Part shown: positions 43,529 to 55,394 of the stretch, piece after piece
Position numbering within the stretch: the stretch's first letter is position 1
Layout of the letters: the number at the start of each line of letters is the position of its first letter
NCBI GenBank assembly: GCA_010015655.1
Contig: ML976697.1
Coordinates: 514,167-578,166, forward strand
Direction: 5' to 3'
Source of the DNA: Bimuria novae-zelandiae CBS 107.79
Taxonomy: Eukaryota > Ascomycota > Dothideomycetes > Pleosporales > Didymosphaeriaceae
DNA length: 64,000 nucleotides
Notes under the pieces: generated by a model
What the model was told of the DNA's origin: nothing
The model's input: the letters and a program-made list of their open reading frames with translations, nothing else
The model's database searches: none
Program-made: the position numbers and the translations under genes

Positions 43529-43963
43529 TATTAAGATCTATTAAAATCTAATATAATGCAAGATAGGGTATAGTCACTTATCCATACGCCTAGCTAAGAT
43601 TCTTAACTTAGCTATAAATTACGTAACTAGTTATGCATCCTAGAAGTATTAGGCATCCTAGAAGTATCTTAGTATATAAAACTTTAGGACTCTTAGGACT
43701 TTTAGGATTATTAGGATTTATAGAATAGGTCGTGTATATAGGAACGCGATAGTAGACTTCTACTATTATATTTAACCTATTTACTAATCTATTATTTAGA
43801 TTTGACTTAGGCTCTTATTAATTTAATTATACTATATACACCTTTAATACTAATGCCCTATTAATACGCATAAGCTATTAATAACCCTTACCTACCTTAC
43901 TATACTCTTACCTAAGAACTAATCCTTATCCCTTAAGAACTAGCTATCCCGAAGGGCTTAACA
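43529..43963 (+). repeat. Gypsy-3 3' LTR
   Basis: 435 bp in inverse orientation to the Gypsy-1 and Gypsy-2 LTRs. It starts TATTAAGATCTA (from TGTTAGGATCTG) and ends GGGCTTAACA. Inside, TTTAACCTATTTACTAATCT near 43776 matches the inverse of the conserved R/U5 segment of the other LTRs. It is heavily RIP-ed. It cuts off the hAT gene to its right. Confidence 0.85.
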
Positions 43964-44872
43964 CACTTATTATTTATATCTACCTAGTAGCTAATAATTG
44001 TAAGCAATCTATGTATCCTCTAATTAGTCTATCTATTGAACGATAAATATATTTTACTAAAGTAATTTTTTAAGGCTTTTTAAGAACCTCCTTTTTAGCC
44101 TTAAATTACTAAAGAACCTAGTTCTGCATTATTTAATTATTAAGTAAAAAGCTATAATTAGTAAGCTTTATATAGCTAAGTAACCTCTTAAAATACTTGC
44201 TACTTAGCTTATAGAAGGGAATTTTAATAGCTATAATCTAAGCAAGTGCTTTTATACCTCCTAGAGATTAAATACTATTATAGCTTTACTATATATAGCT
44301 TGTTATATAGGATCCTTGTTATCTAAAGTAGCTAAAATAGATAATATGCCTTTATTAGTGCTAAGAGCCTTAACTAGGAGGCTCTATATATAATTATACT
44401 ATTCTGTATAGCGCGCTCGGAGGTGATTGAGGACGCCGCCTCCACTATTAACCTTTAAAACAGCATTGTGCGGAGAATCCTCCAGGCGACAGTGCTTACA
44501 AAGATACCACTGTGTCTTATCCTCTATACGCTGTAAGGGTACTCCGTACAGCCAGTAGCCAGCGCGTCTCCTAACCTGCCGCTCATCCGCCAGGTATCCA
44601 GGGATTTTGTTATAATTGTCCCAGTCGTAGTCAAATTCAGCCACTCTAGGCCTCTTTAGAGCTCGCCAGCGAGCCTCTTGAGTTCCTCCATAAGATTAAG
44701 GGCCTCTGGAAGGCCCTTTGCCGCCGTCAGCCTCATAGGCAGAGGTGTCACTGTCTGACAGTACGTCGACGGGACGTCGACGGTAAGGCTCTGGATGGGG
44801 TAATCTGGGCTTAGAAAGCCTTGAAGCCCTCCTTAAGGTGTTCAAAAGCCTCCTTAGGGGATTTTAAGACAT
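43964..44872 (-). pseudogene. hAT-family transposase, 5' part, cut by Gypsy-3
   Basis: On the minus strand a frame starts at ATG 44872. After a disordered acidic region (VDVLSDSDTSAYEADGG) comes the 81-codon open stretch 44399-44644 with IPGYLADERQVRRRAGYWLYG and a BED-type zinc finger (WYLCKHC ... LNHLRARY, the last His mutated to Tyr). Downstream the frame decays into AT-rich DNA that still resembles the hAT N-terminal domain (DPI-QAIYSKAIIVFN). The catalytic domain is missing because the sequence ends at the Gypsy-3 LTR boundary (43963). The N-terminal part is GC-normal while the 3' part is RIP-ed. Confidence 0.7.
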
Positions 44873-44980
44873 ATTAAATAATTATTAAGTTACTATTAAC
44901 ATCTATAGAGACTATATAGGGGGCGGGTAACATTAAATAGCTAAGGTTTTAACAACGTCTTAAGCCTCCTAAAAGAAGTT

Positions 44981-46136
44981 TCATTTTTGCCTCATTAGGC
45001 AAGGCGTACAGCTCCATGGATCCGGAGCTCCGTACGTTACGAGCTCTGCCCCGCGTAAGTCCTCAGTACTGATCTCCATGCGCAAATCTTCATTTGCCTT
45101 CTCCCAAAGCATACCTTTAAGCTCGTTTACCACTTCGGGGAGATACGGCGACAGCTGTAGTGCGAGAGCAGCGACATATACCGCGTGCAGAGAGAGAAAA
45201 ACGTCGGAGCTCAGTCCACAGGTATCGAACCTTTCCGCGGACAACGCCATCGCTTTCGGGTTTTTTGAGTGACAGATAGCGAGGAGGAAGGATATACAGT
45301 GACGTATCGCGGTGCTAGAAAGCATCCTTGTGGAATGCGTGTTTATGCTTAGGGTATGCATGCTAGGTTGCGTGAGGAGTTTGCGGTTCGCGACGGGGGA
45401 GGATGCGGCGAGCAGATGTTTGGGTACTGTAGGCAAATCGGGAATAGGCGCGCTGTTTACGCAAAGCTTGATGGGTGAGGTGACAAGCAGCGCGCCCCGT
45501 TGCTCCCATGTCCAAGCTCGTATGTCAACGACCTCGAGCATTTGAGGTGGTAGGCGTTTAGGCGGGTGGAAGCGGTGCCGTACTGTTTCTTCAGGTCGGT
45601 GTTCGAAGCCAGTCGTGGATGCTGACGTGGAACCGGTGTAGTCGATGATTTGTGTGTCGTTGATGGAAAAGGAGGCGTTCAAGGCGGTGGCTATGCTGAG
45701 CCAGGTTGCATGTGGTTTGGACGCAGTAGAAAGCTGGTCTGCGGAAGTGGTGAAGGCATCGTGCTTGCCGATGGTGCGGAGGTAGTGGTCTTTTTGGGTG
45801 GGATGAGCGGAGAAGGTGCGGAGGAGCCAATTGGTCATATGGCGCGAGTCTTGTGCGAGGACGTTGATTTGGTGAAGTTCGGCGTTGCTAGGTGGTGGTG
45901 GGAGGGAGAGTGCTCAAGGAAGGGATAACGTATTGAGTTTGACTGTAGAAGCCAAACTGTTGCGAGCTGGTGAAAGAGAAGGGGTTTGCGGGAAAGTTGT
46001 GGCGCATGAATGGGAGTTGATTTCGGTGCTTCTTTCACTTCGGAGCTGTCTTATGGCGGAATAACTGCCTTCAAAATTAGCGATGCCAGGAGTCAGTTCG
46101 ATCGAGGACGGAACTGGTCTGGATGAGGTGTGATAC
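44981..46136 (-). pseudogene. Unknown gene, 5' end replaced by Copia-2 LTR
   Basis: One minus-strand frame runs from 46136 to TAA near 44981, about 385 codons, interrupted only by a TGA at 45914-45916 (CGA-to-TGA is the likely change). GC content is normal. Readable parts include DSRHMTNWLLRTFSAHPTQK, MLEVVDIRAWTWEQRGALLV, SFLLAICHSKNPKAMALSAE and VFLSLHAVYVAALALQLSPY; the C-terminal third looks helical. I recognise no domain. The apparent start ATG at 46192 lies inside the Copia-2 LTR, so the native N-terminus is lost. The single stop could instead mark a small intron, but no good GT-AG pair was seen. Confidence 0.5.
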
Positions 46137-46288
46137 TGTAAGGGATAGGTAGGGTAGCAAGTAGGAATAAGTGACTGAGTTAATTGTAACAAGCTGAACA
46201 GAGAAACTGCTTAAGTAGCAGAATCATAATCAGCAACTAGTCTACATCAGGTTAGTAATATCATGTGATATTGTATTCCACTCTAACA
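46137..46288 (-). repeat. Copia-2 left LTR (152 bp)
   Basis: Starts TGTAAGGGATAGG, ends CCACTCTAACA. The right copy (51305-51456) differs only by transitions. This LTR supplies the first 18 codons of the open frame read into the neighbouring unknown gene. Confidence 0.93.
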
Positions 46289-46499
46289 CACCTCTTATAG
46301 CATAAAGGTAACGGAGTGCTGTTAGGTAGAATAAAGCAAAATAAGTAAACAAAGGGCCCCTACGGTACCTTCCTAGGAAAAACTCTATTATGTAGTAAAC
46401 CTATCCTCCTCGAAACCAACACTGTGTTAGCGGATATTAGTTATTCCTAGTTACCTTAAAAATTGCTTATGCTTGCTAATATTAGAGAGAGACTTTATT

Positions 46500-49400
46500 A
46501 ATCTATTAGCAGGCATATTAGTAGTTCCTATCTAGGTAACGTCTATGTTCCTGGCTTAAACTTGCTCGCGGATCTATATCTAATATACTTTAATATGTTA
46601 AAGCTTTATGTCGAGCTTTTCTTTATCCTTGTTCGTGATAGAGACCGTTTGCTAGTTATCGCAGTATAATGTAGGTCGAACCTCTAGATTAAACCTAATA
46701 GCTTTAAAAGTATTTATCTACCAGGATAACTCGGTGCCAGCAGTTAATAGGGCAAACAGTTAAGCTTTAGTAGTTAATTTAGTAATAGATCTTATAATTT
46801 TTGCCTTCTAATTAATAACTATGCTATAGAGCTTAAATATATAGGTAAAAGAGCTTTAAGTAGTATTAGGATCGTTAGCAAACATAGTATTAGAGGCACT
46901 AAAGAATAATAACTCCTTAGCTTCTTTATTATTAACTTAATAAATATAGTTAGCGTTCTTAGAGCGTGCTGCTAATGCTCTAATTGCCTAGAATTAGAAG
47001 TTATATAAGTACTACTATATAGACTTGACGACAGCAAGATACTTTTAACTTAGATTATTAAAATAGCGGGCAAGTATTAAGTGCGCCTTTACTATATTAG
47101 GCTAGGTAAAGTATAAGATAAAACCTAGGCATTTAATTAGGATCTAATATAGGCGGGTGCGCTCCTTGTTTAGTTTATTTATACTTAGGGGTAGATAAGA
47201 CTCGCGTAGAGGGACCTTAGGGTGTTGGCTTCCTTAAAGGAGATTATAGTCGTGGCAGACTTTTGTAATGTAGGAGTCTTGAATTATCTAGACTTTGCCT
47301 TTTATATAGTCTCTAATAATGCGTATTCCTAGGAACTAACCTAGTTCTCCCAAGCTCCGTGTCTTGTATCGTTTTATAAACCCGCGTTTAAACTATTAAT
47401 AATGTTGCTGATCGCCTTTGCGGAAAAGGACGACGATATTATCTACATAGTAGAATAGTATTAGCTTGCTATTAGTAAAAAGGCAAGGGATACCCTTCAC
47501 TTGCGTAAAGCCTATATTAATAAGTATCTTCTTTAAGTGTTTGTGCCATAGTGCTAGAGCATCCTTAAGCCCATATAGTGCTCGGCGTAATCGCATTATA
47601 TTGCCTAGCCTGTCTTAGAACCCATCTGGAGTCCAGACATAACAAAGTCGGGCCAGGTACACATTGAGAAAAGCATTCTTAACGTCGTACTAGTAGGCAA
47701 GGAGCCCAAAGGCGCACATGATAGCGATAAAAAAGCGGAGCGTTTGAGCCGCGAGGGTAGCTGCGTAGGTATCATCCCAAGTCGTCTGGAGATCTCCTCT
47801 TACGACTAGGCAAGCCTTATAGCTAGTTAAGTAGCTATCAGCATCAAGCTTGTACGTGAAAACCTATATTAGTAGTAGAGTCTTAGTATCTAGGTGCTCC
47901 TTCACATTATCTTTCACCCTCTTAAATACACCTTTGTGGAGCTGCTCCTTAATTTCCTTGTCCGCAGTAGCGAACTACTTATTAGTATTAAGGCAGGATT
48001 TAACCTTAACCTAGTTCTTTAGTAGTGGCGAAAGCTAATTACGGTAAACCTTCTACTTTTCCTTTAGGGGTAGTTGCACGATTGCTATAGTAAATGTTTA
48101 CTAGTATAGAGACGCGTGCGTACTAAAGTGGTCTCCAGGCGTATTGTCTTCTTTACCACCTCTAGGCGTATTATCTTCTTTACCACCTCCCCGGCGACGG
48201 GACCCTAGAACAATATTATCTACAGTAATACTAGGGTTTGTTCGTCTTAGAGCATTATTCTGGCGGCGGTTTGGCGTAGTATCTCTAGGAGCAATCTCTC
48301 TTCAGCCTTTTAGTTAAGTACGTGTTAAGGCTAATTGATCCGGAGTAATCGGTGCTAGCGTTTCTTAAGGTGTAGGTAGTTCTCTAGTAGCTTCCTGCTA
48401 AATTTACACTTTAGCCTTATCCTACTTAATAGCCTCCTCTTAAATTTGCACTTTAGCCTTATCCTGCTTAATAGCCTCTTCTTCTTTAGCAGCATCCTTA
48501 ACTATTAGTTAATAAAGTATTATATTATAATAGATTTACTTAATAACAGGGTCTTCTTCCTTGTCTAATAAGTTAATATTAAGGATAGTAACCACATGTT
48601 ATTCCTCCTTAGTTAAAAGCTGAGATTTTAGCGGAGAGTACCATTGCTGTAGGAAAACAACGTCTTGGGTTTAAATAACCCTATCGCTTCCTAGGACCCA
48701 GATACGAAAGATGTTTGTTCCTTTGTATCCAACCAGCCATCCAGTAATTACTCGCGATTTAAGCTTATCACCTTTGGCTACTTTCGTATCTCGAAATAGA
48801 GCCTTCGCTCTGATAACGTCTACGTGCGCTAGAGATAGCTTCACCTTACGTATAACTTTATAGGGCGTCTTCTAACTAGTAGCTTCTGTTAGTAATTAAT
48901 TAAGTATGTACATAGCCGTTAGGCACAGCTTGTTCGTTAGCGTCTTAGGCAAATATGTTGTAATTCGTAGGGTCCTAGCTATTGTAATAATAAGATTACT
49001 AGCCTTCTTAGTAAGGCTAGTTATTTCTTCTGCTCTAACAGCACGAGGCTTAACTGCGATGCCTAGGTCTTTAAAGATATCTTATAGATTAGCAAAACCC
49101 TTTTCGTTGTTATAACGAATGTATATAATAATAGCGTTAAATTAGGTATATATCTATGCTAGCATTTATTAAATAGTGCGTATAAGGGTAGCTTTTGTCT
49201 TATCACGAAGAGTCTTCCCTAAATAGTATCTACTATGTTAACACACAGCGTGTAACAGCTATTTATCCCTGTTATAGCAAGCTTCACTAGTCTTTTTAAG
49301 CTATATAAGGTTAATACTAATTTATTTAAAGGGCTAGGTTGCAGGCTCGCGTTAAGGGCGTTAACTAATAATCTTTAAGAGCTTAGAGTTAATACACTCC

Positions 49401-51280
49401 TCGCACTCCTTCTATAGCGGAGCTCTAGGCCTAGTAGTAAGCTTAATACTATCTACTGCCTGCTTTAGGTGTTTAATCGCGTGTTGCCCTACGTGAGCTA
49501 GCATTTAATGCGCTTTTGCAGGTGTAACTTATAGAGGCTTTCGCTCCACACGGCTTGGCTTAGCTAACTTTAACTAAATTATAAATGTGTACAACTCTAA
49601 TGCGTTCGGACGTGTTACCTTATTAGAGTCTATAACCTAATAGCCACCCTGCTTATTAAGTGTGTAGAATATGTCTATTAGAGCGCTCCTTAGATAGAGA
49701 CAGCTACGTCCTAAGTTAAACTTAATACTAACTAATTAACAGCGAGATAGTGACACTACTAACGTAAAGAACGTAGGGATAAGTGCTACCTATATAATAG
49801 TTACTTAACGTTCGCTAGTAGGAGTATTAACAAGTAACTTAATATTTCCCTACTTATGTATCTACAGGGCTTACGTGCCCGCTAGTAGGATATTATCTAA
49901 GTGTCCGTCTCAAATCTTCTCTTAAGTCTTTAGTTAATAGTTCGTAACGTGAAGATTGGATCCTAGATTAAGAATCTACTTGTTAATTAATAGTGGAGGC
50001 TACTAAACAGCAGCTATACTAAGTAGAGTAATAACCTAAGCTACATTCTAGCTACCTTACTATTATATAACTACTCCTGTTGAGTTTTGCGCGTTTGATG
50101 GAGGATGTCTAGTATTTAGTAAGAAATTATTCTTATTAGCAGAATTTTTATTAGTAGTAGCTACTTTTTCGCTAGCTTTCTTCTTAACTATAAATAGAGC
50201 TACGCTTAGAGGGTTGCCTTTACCTAATTTCCTTACTCTGTTAAACTTGGCTGAAACGGCTAGGTCAGATTTCTATTTAGCAGGTTAGAGAGAAGGCACC
50301 ACGTAAGAGCACTACTTAAATAAGTGCTGTTCTTTACAAATGTAAGTAACTATACGTTTGGTGTTAGGGGCGGTATTCGGCCAGCCTAGAACCGCGTATA
50401 TTTCTAGTGCTAACGCAACAGGGTTTATAGTGCGTTAAAAGCGTTAATAGTTCTCTACTAGTTCTACAGGACCTATATAAGGCGTTCCGTTTATCTTAGC
50501 TCGCGTAATCTCCTGAATTTCGTGCGTGATAAAGGACTTGTTAATTCTCTTAATTACGCGGAGAAAGTCCTGCTGTGCGTAATAGTCCTAGACCTTAGGT
50601 AGCTTTAGTTTAATTATATTATAAAGGATAGTGATATAGCTCTCGTACTAAGTATTTATTTTTTATTATTATAGAACCTTCTTAATCTTGTCGTACTGCT
50701 TAAGTAACTCATACTTGCGCTCTACTACTAACATGCAAAATATTTTCTTAAGTTATATAAGCTATTCGTATAGTGTTTTAGTATCCTTAATAACTAAGAT
50801 ATGCCTACTAGCGATTGTCCTTGCAATCTCCTATATTAAGTTATTAAGAGCGTTTTCCTTCTTTTGCCAGGCTGCTAGCTTTATTGCGTAGAACCTATGC
50901 CAGAAGGTGTAGTCCTCTCGTTTAGGTCTTGTAAGTTCGTTAGGTTCAATATTATTGTCGCCCTAGACAATGCTTGAATTCTTGTTGGGTGTGACCTTTT
51001 TAAATGAGCGTAGTAGCCGCTCCTTAGGTTTTTTACCATAGATCTTCTTGACAGTATCTACTGCCAAATCTAGGTTACAATAATCCCAGATCTTGTATGC
51101 CTCAGCGGTCCTCTTTTATAGAAAGATTCACTTCGACCAATCGCTCGGCTTGTTAAGGATAATCGTTTCCTTAACGATTAGCTTGTCCTTCTTATTACTT
51201 ATTATAGCAAACTAGAGCTCGTTAAGTTAATCTCCGTCGTGGAAAGCGTGTACGTAGTAAGTAGGTAAACTATAGTTAAA
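46500..51280 (-). pseudogene. Copia-2 gag-pol polyprotein
   Basis: The minus-strand remnant. The best part is 47396-47596, a reverse-transcriptase stretch: MRLRRALYGLKDALALWHKH, then IPCLFTNSKLILFYYVDN (catalytic YVDD mutated to YVDN). RNase H-like sequence lies at about 46600-46850. Pre-integrase/integrase lies around 49200-49600, and protease and gag to the right of that. No long frame survives. It is related to Copia-1 in the RT region but clearly a different family by LTR. Confidence 0.8.
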
Positions 51281-51304
51281 TTAAGCGTAGGCCAGGCTTA
51301 TAAC

Positions 51305-51456
51305 TATAAGGGATAGGTAGGGTAGCAAGTAGGAATAAGTGACTAAGTTAATTATAACAAGCTAAACAGAGAAACTGCTTAAGTAGCAGAATCATGATCA
51401 GCAACTAGTCTACATCAGGTTGGTAATATCATGTAATATCGTATTCCACTCTAACA
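51305..51456 (-). repeat. Copia-2 right LTR (152 bp)
   Basis: Starts TATAAGGGATAGG (TG mutated to TA), ends CCACTCTAACA. Just left of it the plus strand reads AGGCTTATAAC, a two-transition variant of the initiator tRNA-Met anticodon stem-loop word found in Copia-1, so it marks the primer-binding site. Confidence 0.93.
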
Positions 51457-51525
51457 ATAAAGTACTAGGGAGAACTTTAAAATATAGGTATAGTAAAGAT
51501 ATCTACTATTAGTAAGTTTTAATTA

Positions 51526-52771
51526 CAGTGCCAAGACATTAGTCTATTGACACCGGACCCGCGTCGCGCATCCCCACCCAACCTCAATCTTTTTAGCCTT
51601 CCACCAACCCACAATGCAACGCGAATTTGGCAGGGAAATTAGTAGTAATTAAGGGAGGAATAATAAATTAAGTAAATTATAAAGAGCTAGGATATTATCT
51701 ATAGTAAAGGTAAGAGAATTAAAAGCTTTAATCGCGTCGCGTTTTAGCTGCACACGGCAGACAATTTATAACATAATTAAGCGATAGAACAACCACAACA
51801 TAACTAAATCTTTACCTCGATCTAGTCAGCTAAAGAAGCTTACACGCTAATAAGAATAATTACTCCTTTAAATCGCTCGCTAGCACCCTAGAATTAAGTA
51901 TACATAGCTAAAGGCTAAAGTTACAAGCGTACAGGTTTATCGCAAGACACTCTATTAGCTGCTTAAGAAACACCACATTACAAACTAGGTAGCAAAGAAG
52001 AGGCCTAAGCTTACTCTAGCATATGCAAGATTAAGGCGTTAATAGGCTTAGCAGATGCAGAATTTTAACTTTAAAAGCGTGACTTTTTCTAATAAGGTCT
52101 CAGCAGAGCGAGGCAAGGGAAAGAAGAGGATCTAGGTCTTTAGGACGCCACTCCAAAAATAGGATCACGATAAGATTAAAGAGGAGGATATTCAGAAGGG
52201 GATAGTACAGATATTCTAGGCCTGCTTCTAGTATAAAGGTCGATCTGAACTCATCGCAATAGAACGAGATCCAAAAGCTCCACGGAATGGCTACAGTGCA
52301 CGCTCATATATCTAGGCGCTAGAGGAAGGGCTCCTACTAGTATTAGATAAAGATACTATCTATCAGATAGATAATGCACCAATTCATACCGCCTACAAGA
52401 CGGCCCTCTAGCTAGAGGCAATAAACATTAAAGTTCTAGATTTCCCTCCTTACTTACCTAACCTCAATCCAATTAAGCACCTCTAGTGGGCACTTAAACA
52501 AAAGGTAATTAAATTACATCCGGAATTAGAGGACCAAGGGTGGCAGCAGATTAATAGAGACGCATTTATTAACGCTGCCTAAGAAGCTTGGCGAGCCCTG
52601 CCCCAAGGTCTCATGAAGAAGCTCATTGATTCTATGCCAAGGAGAATACAGGCAGTAATAAAAGCTAGAGGCTGGCAAACAAAGTACTAAAATAGCATTC
52701 AATTAAGGCCTTGAAATTACTGTCAAAAAAGTTGAAATTTTCGGTGTCAACAGACTAATGTCCTAGTACTG
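51526..52771 (+). mobile_element. Tc1/mariner element inserted in an NLR gene
   Basis: A 1.25-kb element with TIRs of about 30 bp (CAGTGCCAAGACATTAGTCT left; CAGTACTAGGACATTAGTCT right, inverted) and TA duplication (51524-51525 and 52772-52773). It carries a RIP-ed plus-strand transposase. It separates the HET/NB-ARC gene from whatever followed it. Confidence 0.92.
51715..52690 (+). pseudogene. Tc1/mariner transposase, RIP-killed
   Basis: The plus strand reads, among others, FWACFYYKGRSELIAIERDP (about 52213), YQIDNAPIHTAYKT (52370) with the second Asp, FPPYLPNLNPIKHL (52441) where PDLNPIEH has become PNLNPIKH, and RALPQGLMKKLIDSMPRRIQ near 52593, ending GWQTKY at 52688. Stops are TAG/TAA. 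The C-terminal half is much better preserved than the N-terminal half. Confidence 0.85.
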
Positions 52772-52773
52772 TA

Positions 52774-54790
52774 GGAACTTCAGATGCTACACAAGTCAGA
52801 GCTACCCTTGCTAACTCAACGTCCCACTTGTCATTTAGTACAGATATCGTCCATGAGTGCACACAGCTATGCACACCGTATCCCGCGGACTTAGATGACC
52901 GTCCAAGTGAAGGTTCTAGATGAGCCAGACCATATTCGCATAGAAGTCGAACCGACTCGTTGAAGCTTAGTTCGTCCTCGGTAAGCTTCTGTATCCACTC
53001 GTCATCTGTAGAGTATGCGTGTCGAAGAAGTCCAAACCACAGGTCTTGCTTATCGAAATATGCCCACAGCTTAAGCAACTGCGCTGATGCCGCGTTCTGT
53101 TCTTGGATCCGATCGTAGGTGACCTGCCACGTTGTGTATAGTGAGCCTTCGTATGAATTCAATCTAGGACTCGTCCTCTGAAGTTTCGACCACGATGCCT
53201 CGTACAGCCGAAGATACTCCGCGAAGCTGGTCGTCACGTGCTCTAGGTAAGCCCCAGCCGTGGACAGAGCAAGTGGTAGGCCGTCTAGCTTCACGACAAG
53301 CGCTTTTGCATGGGGATCTATCTCATCAGCTTCGTTCACTCATCGAGTGCCTAGGTACACATACTGTTTTCGATGTCTTCTCTTCTAGACGTGTTCGATA
53401 AGATCTTGAGCCCGTCCTCAAGGCTTGTCAGCTTCTGAATAGGGATACGCTGCCCTTGCGTAACATTCGCTGACCGCGTCGTGATGATTATTGAGCCCTG
53501 GTCGCTTTCTGGCAGATACCGACGCACATCCACTGCCGAGCGGTCGAAACGATTAGAGGTTTGTGGATTGTCGTAGTTGTCGTAAACCATTAGCCAACGT
53601 GTATTGTCCTGGAGATTGAGCCAGGCTTTGACTGCACTGACTACTCGGTCGAGATCTCCTTCCAAGTCCACGTTCATAAGTTCTCTAGTCGAAGGGTGAT
53701 GCGTGAGGATTTGTTGAGCGATGCCGCGAAAGCTGAGCCGGAGGGAGTCTTCATCATTCGCATTCAGCCAGAATATCGCCGTGTGTTTCTCTTTGTGCCT
53801 TCTGATGTATTGGACCGCTAACTGAGTCTTTCCGATCCCTCCAAGCCCATGCAGGACTACTGCCGATCGGCTATTGTGATGCTGAAGCAGTTTATGCATC
53901 TTGGACAGCTCCTCTTCTCTTGCAACAAATTGTGCAGCTTCAGGGATTGACGCAAGGTTAAGTCCGACGGCATATTGTTCGAAATCAACACCTGTGCTGG
54001 TCAGTTTATTGCTTCTATTACTATATATAGGCAGAGGCCTACCCTTGTACAGCTTGTGGATCTCTTCCTCTAGCCGTCGGAATGCATGCTCCCTTCCCTC
54101 TCCGTAGTTTGGCAACATAGAGACCCCAAAGACTCCAATCAAACAGTACGCCTCATCCTCTTCAATCGTGGTATTGCGGCGCTCTGCCCAGGACCTCCGC
54201 TCTTGGATGCTGAAACTCGACAAAGCATCGCCTCGGAGAGCATTCTTTGCGATGCGAGTGATGCCGTGTATCTCGGTCTCAAGCGTCACTTTGCTCCCAA
54301 GTCGCTCACCCTCTGAGCTAAAGAAGTCAACCAGCCTTGGTGCGATGAGCTCTTGAAGCGTCTAGCCTCGAGTAAACCATCGACTCGTCCTGAACGCCTC
54401 TTTCCATGCCCTTTCGCCGTCCACCCCGTCGGCTTTGCAAACATTAGATAGGTAGACATAGCAGCGTGCAGCGTTCTGGTACCACCGAAACATGGAGTTG
54501 ATCGCCGCGCCAAGCTCGACCGCATTCTTCTTATCGATGCAGCAGGTGTCTATCCAGAAGTACTGTAGCCCATCAGCTGCGGCCTGCTTCGCGCAGAACT
54601 GTATCTTCCTCCACCCAGCCTTGCTGACAGTTTTGCTCATGTCCGCGCTAGCTTCCATGTCCTGGAAAGTGACCTCCTCTTTTCCCCATGTATGAGAGAG
54701 TATTGCGTAAGCAGGCACATCACTGCTGGTTGTTTCGCGAAAGACGATGTTGCCGTCCGGATTGCGCTGCAAGAGGCGCAAGAGAGCCAT
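52774..54790 (-). pseudogene. HET-NB-ARC NLR gene, broken
   Basis: A fungal NLR-type (STAND) gene starting at ATG 54790. An N-terminal HET domain (residues about 25-175) shows YAILSHTWGKEEVTFQDM, WIDTCCIDK and FTRG-stop-TLQELIAP; the stop at 54362-54364 replaces Trp of the conserved RGWTLQEL motif. A linker is followed by NB-ARC: P-loop VLHGLGGIGKTQLAVQY (about residues 313-330), Walker B-like RWLMVYDNYDN, GSIIITTRS, and GLPLALSTAGAYLEH. A TAG at 53351-53353 and a one-base frameshift near 53340 follow. The C-terminus is cut by the mariner element after EVPT. TPR or WD repeats expected downstream are missing. Such proteins mediate non-self recognition and heterokaryon incompatibility cell death in other fungi. 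Outside the three lesions the sequence is well preserved, so inactivation looks recent. Confidence 0.85.
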
Positions 54791-55394
54791 GGCTACAGGT
54801 CGGGTGCGATCTCATGGCACGCGCGACTCGCGTGGCTCGTTCAGTCCGTTCGGTATATCGGCGCAAGGCATTCGAAAGTCGACGAAGTAGAAGCAGGCAT
54901 CGAAGGACGAAGGGTGATAAGGCGGTACAATGGTGGTTGTACGCGCTGCCAACCAGGCTGCATCGTGGCGCAGCCTGACCAGCGAAGGGTTGCTCATGTC
55001 GCCTGAACGATATTGGTCGCTTTGCGTAAAGCACCGAGCCTGACGCGAACGGTTCGATTTTGGTATATTATAAATAACGTGACATCTTATGCAGTTGCTG
55101 TCGAAGAGCGAATTTGCTCCAAGAAGAGCGTGCACATTAAGAAGCCAGGCAATGAAGTGCAAAATCCACAAGCCAATGACACCAGTGCCACAGGCTAACC
55201 AGCCACGGATATGGTTTACTGGGTAGTGTGGCTTGTGCAAGCTGCGTCTTGGCACGGCCAGGGCCTCTTCGCTTAAATTGAGAGGTACCTTACACGGTGA
55301 CCACTAGAACCACCACACAACATAAACTGGGCAGGAGCACAACGGCAAGCACAACACAGTGGAAGCATGACAATGAGGTCACTTTGTTATCACT
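54791..55394. other. Intergenic region between NLR and Pogo-D
   Basis: GC-normal sequence holding the NLR 5' region and the 3' flank of the Pogo-D transposase. Overlapping open frames on both strands (for example 54812-55255 minus) show no domain and look like chance frames. I found no terminal inverted repeat for Pogo-D here. Confidence 0.4.

Larger units (their letters stand above)
31789..43963 (+). mobile_element. Gypsy-3, 5'-truncated Ty3/Gypsy chromovirus with nested Gypsy-2
   Basis: A relative of Gypsy-1 in plus orientation. It begins with only about 25 bp of an inverted LTR (GTGTTTAACCTGTTTATT near 31808), which jumps directly into gag just upstream of the zinc knuckle, so the 5' LTR and early gag are deleted. 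Pol runs to 34980, is interrupted by Gypsy-2 (34981-41663, TSD GAAAG), and continues to the chromodomain near 42880 and the 3' LTR at 43529-43963. This is one of the most heavily RIP-ed sequences in the window. Confidence 0.85.
46137..51456 (-). mobile_element. Copia-2, RIP-ed Ty1/Copia element
   Basis: A 5.3-kb element with 152-bp LTRs at both ends, in minus orientation. The interior is strongly RIP-ed but retains Copia motifs. No target duplication is visible (GATAC left, ATAAA right), suggesting rearrangement or mutation after insertion. It is inserted in or next to the unknown gene at 44981-46136. Confidence 0.9.

Noticed and set aside
45078..45928. Plus-strand open frames opposite the unknown gene
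   Set aside because: They are shadows of the longer minus-strand frame, without domains.
54492..55255. Open frames on both strands near the NLR start
   Set aside because: They lie antisense to, or upstream of, the HET domain and show no domain of their own.
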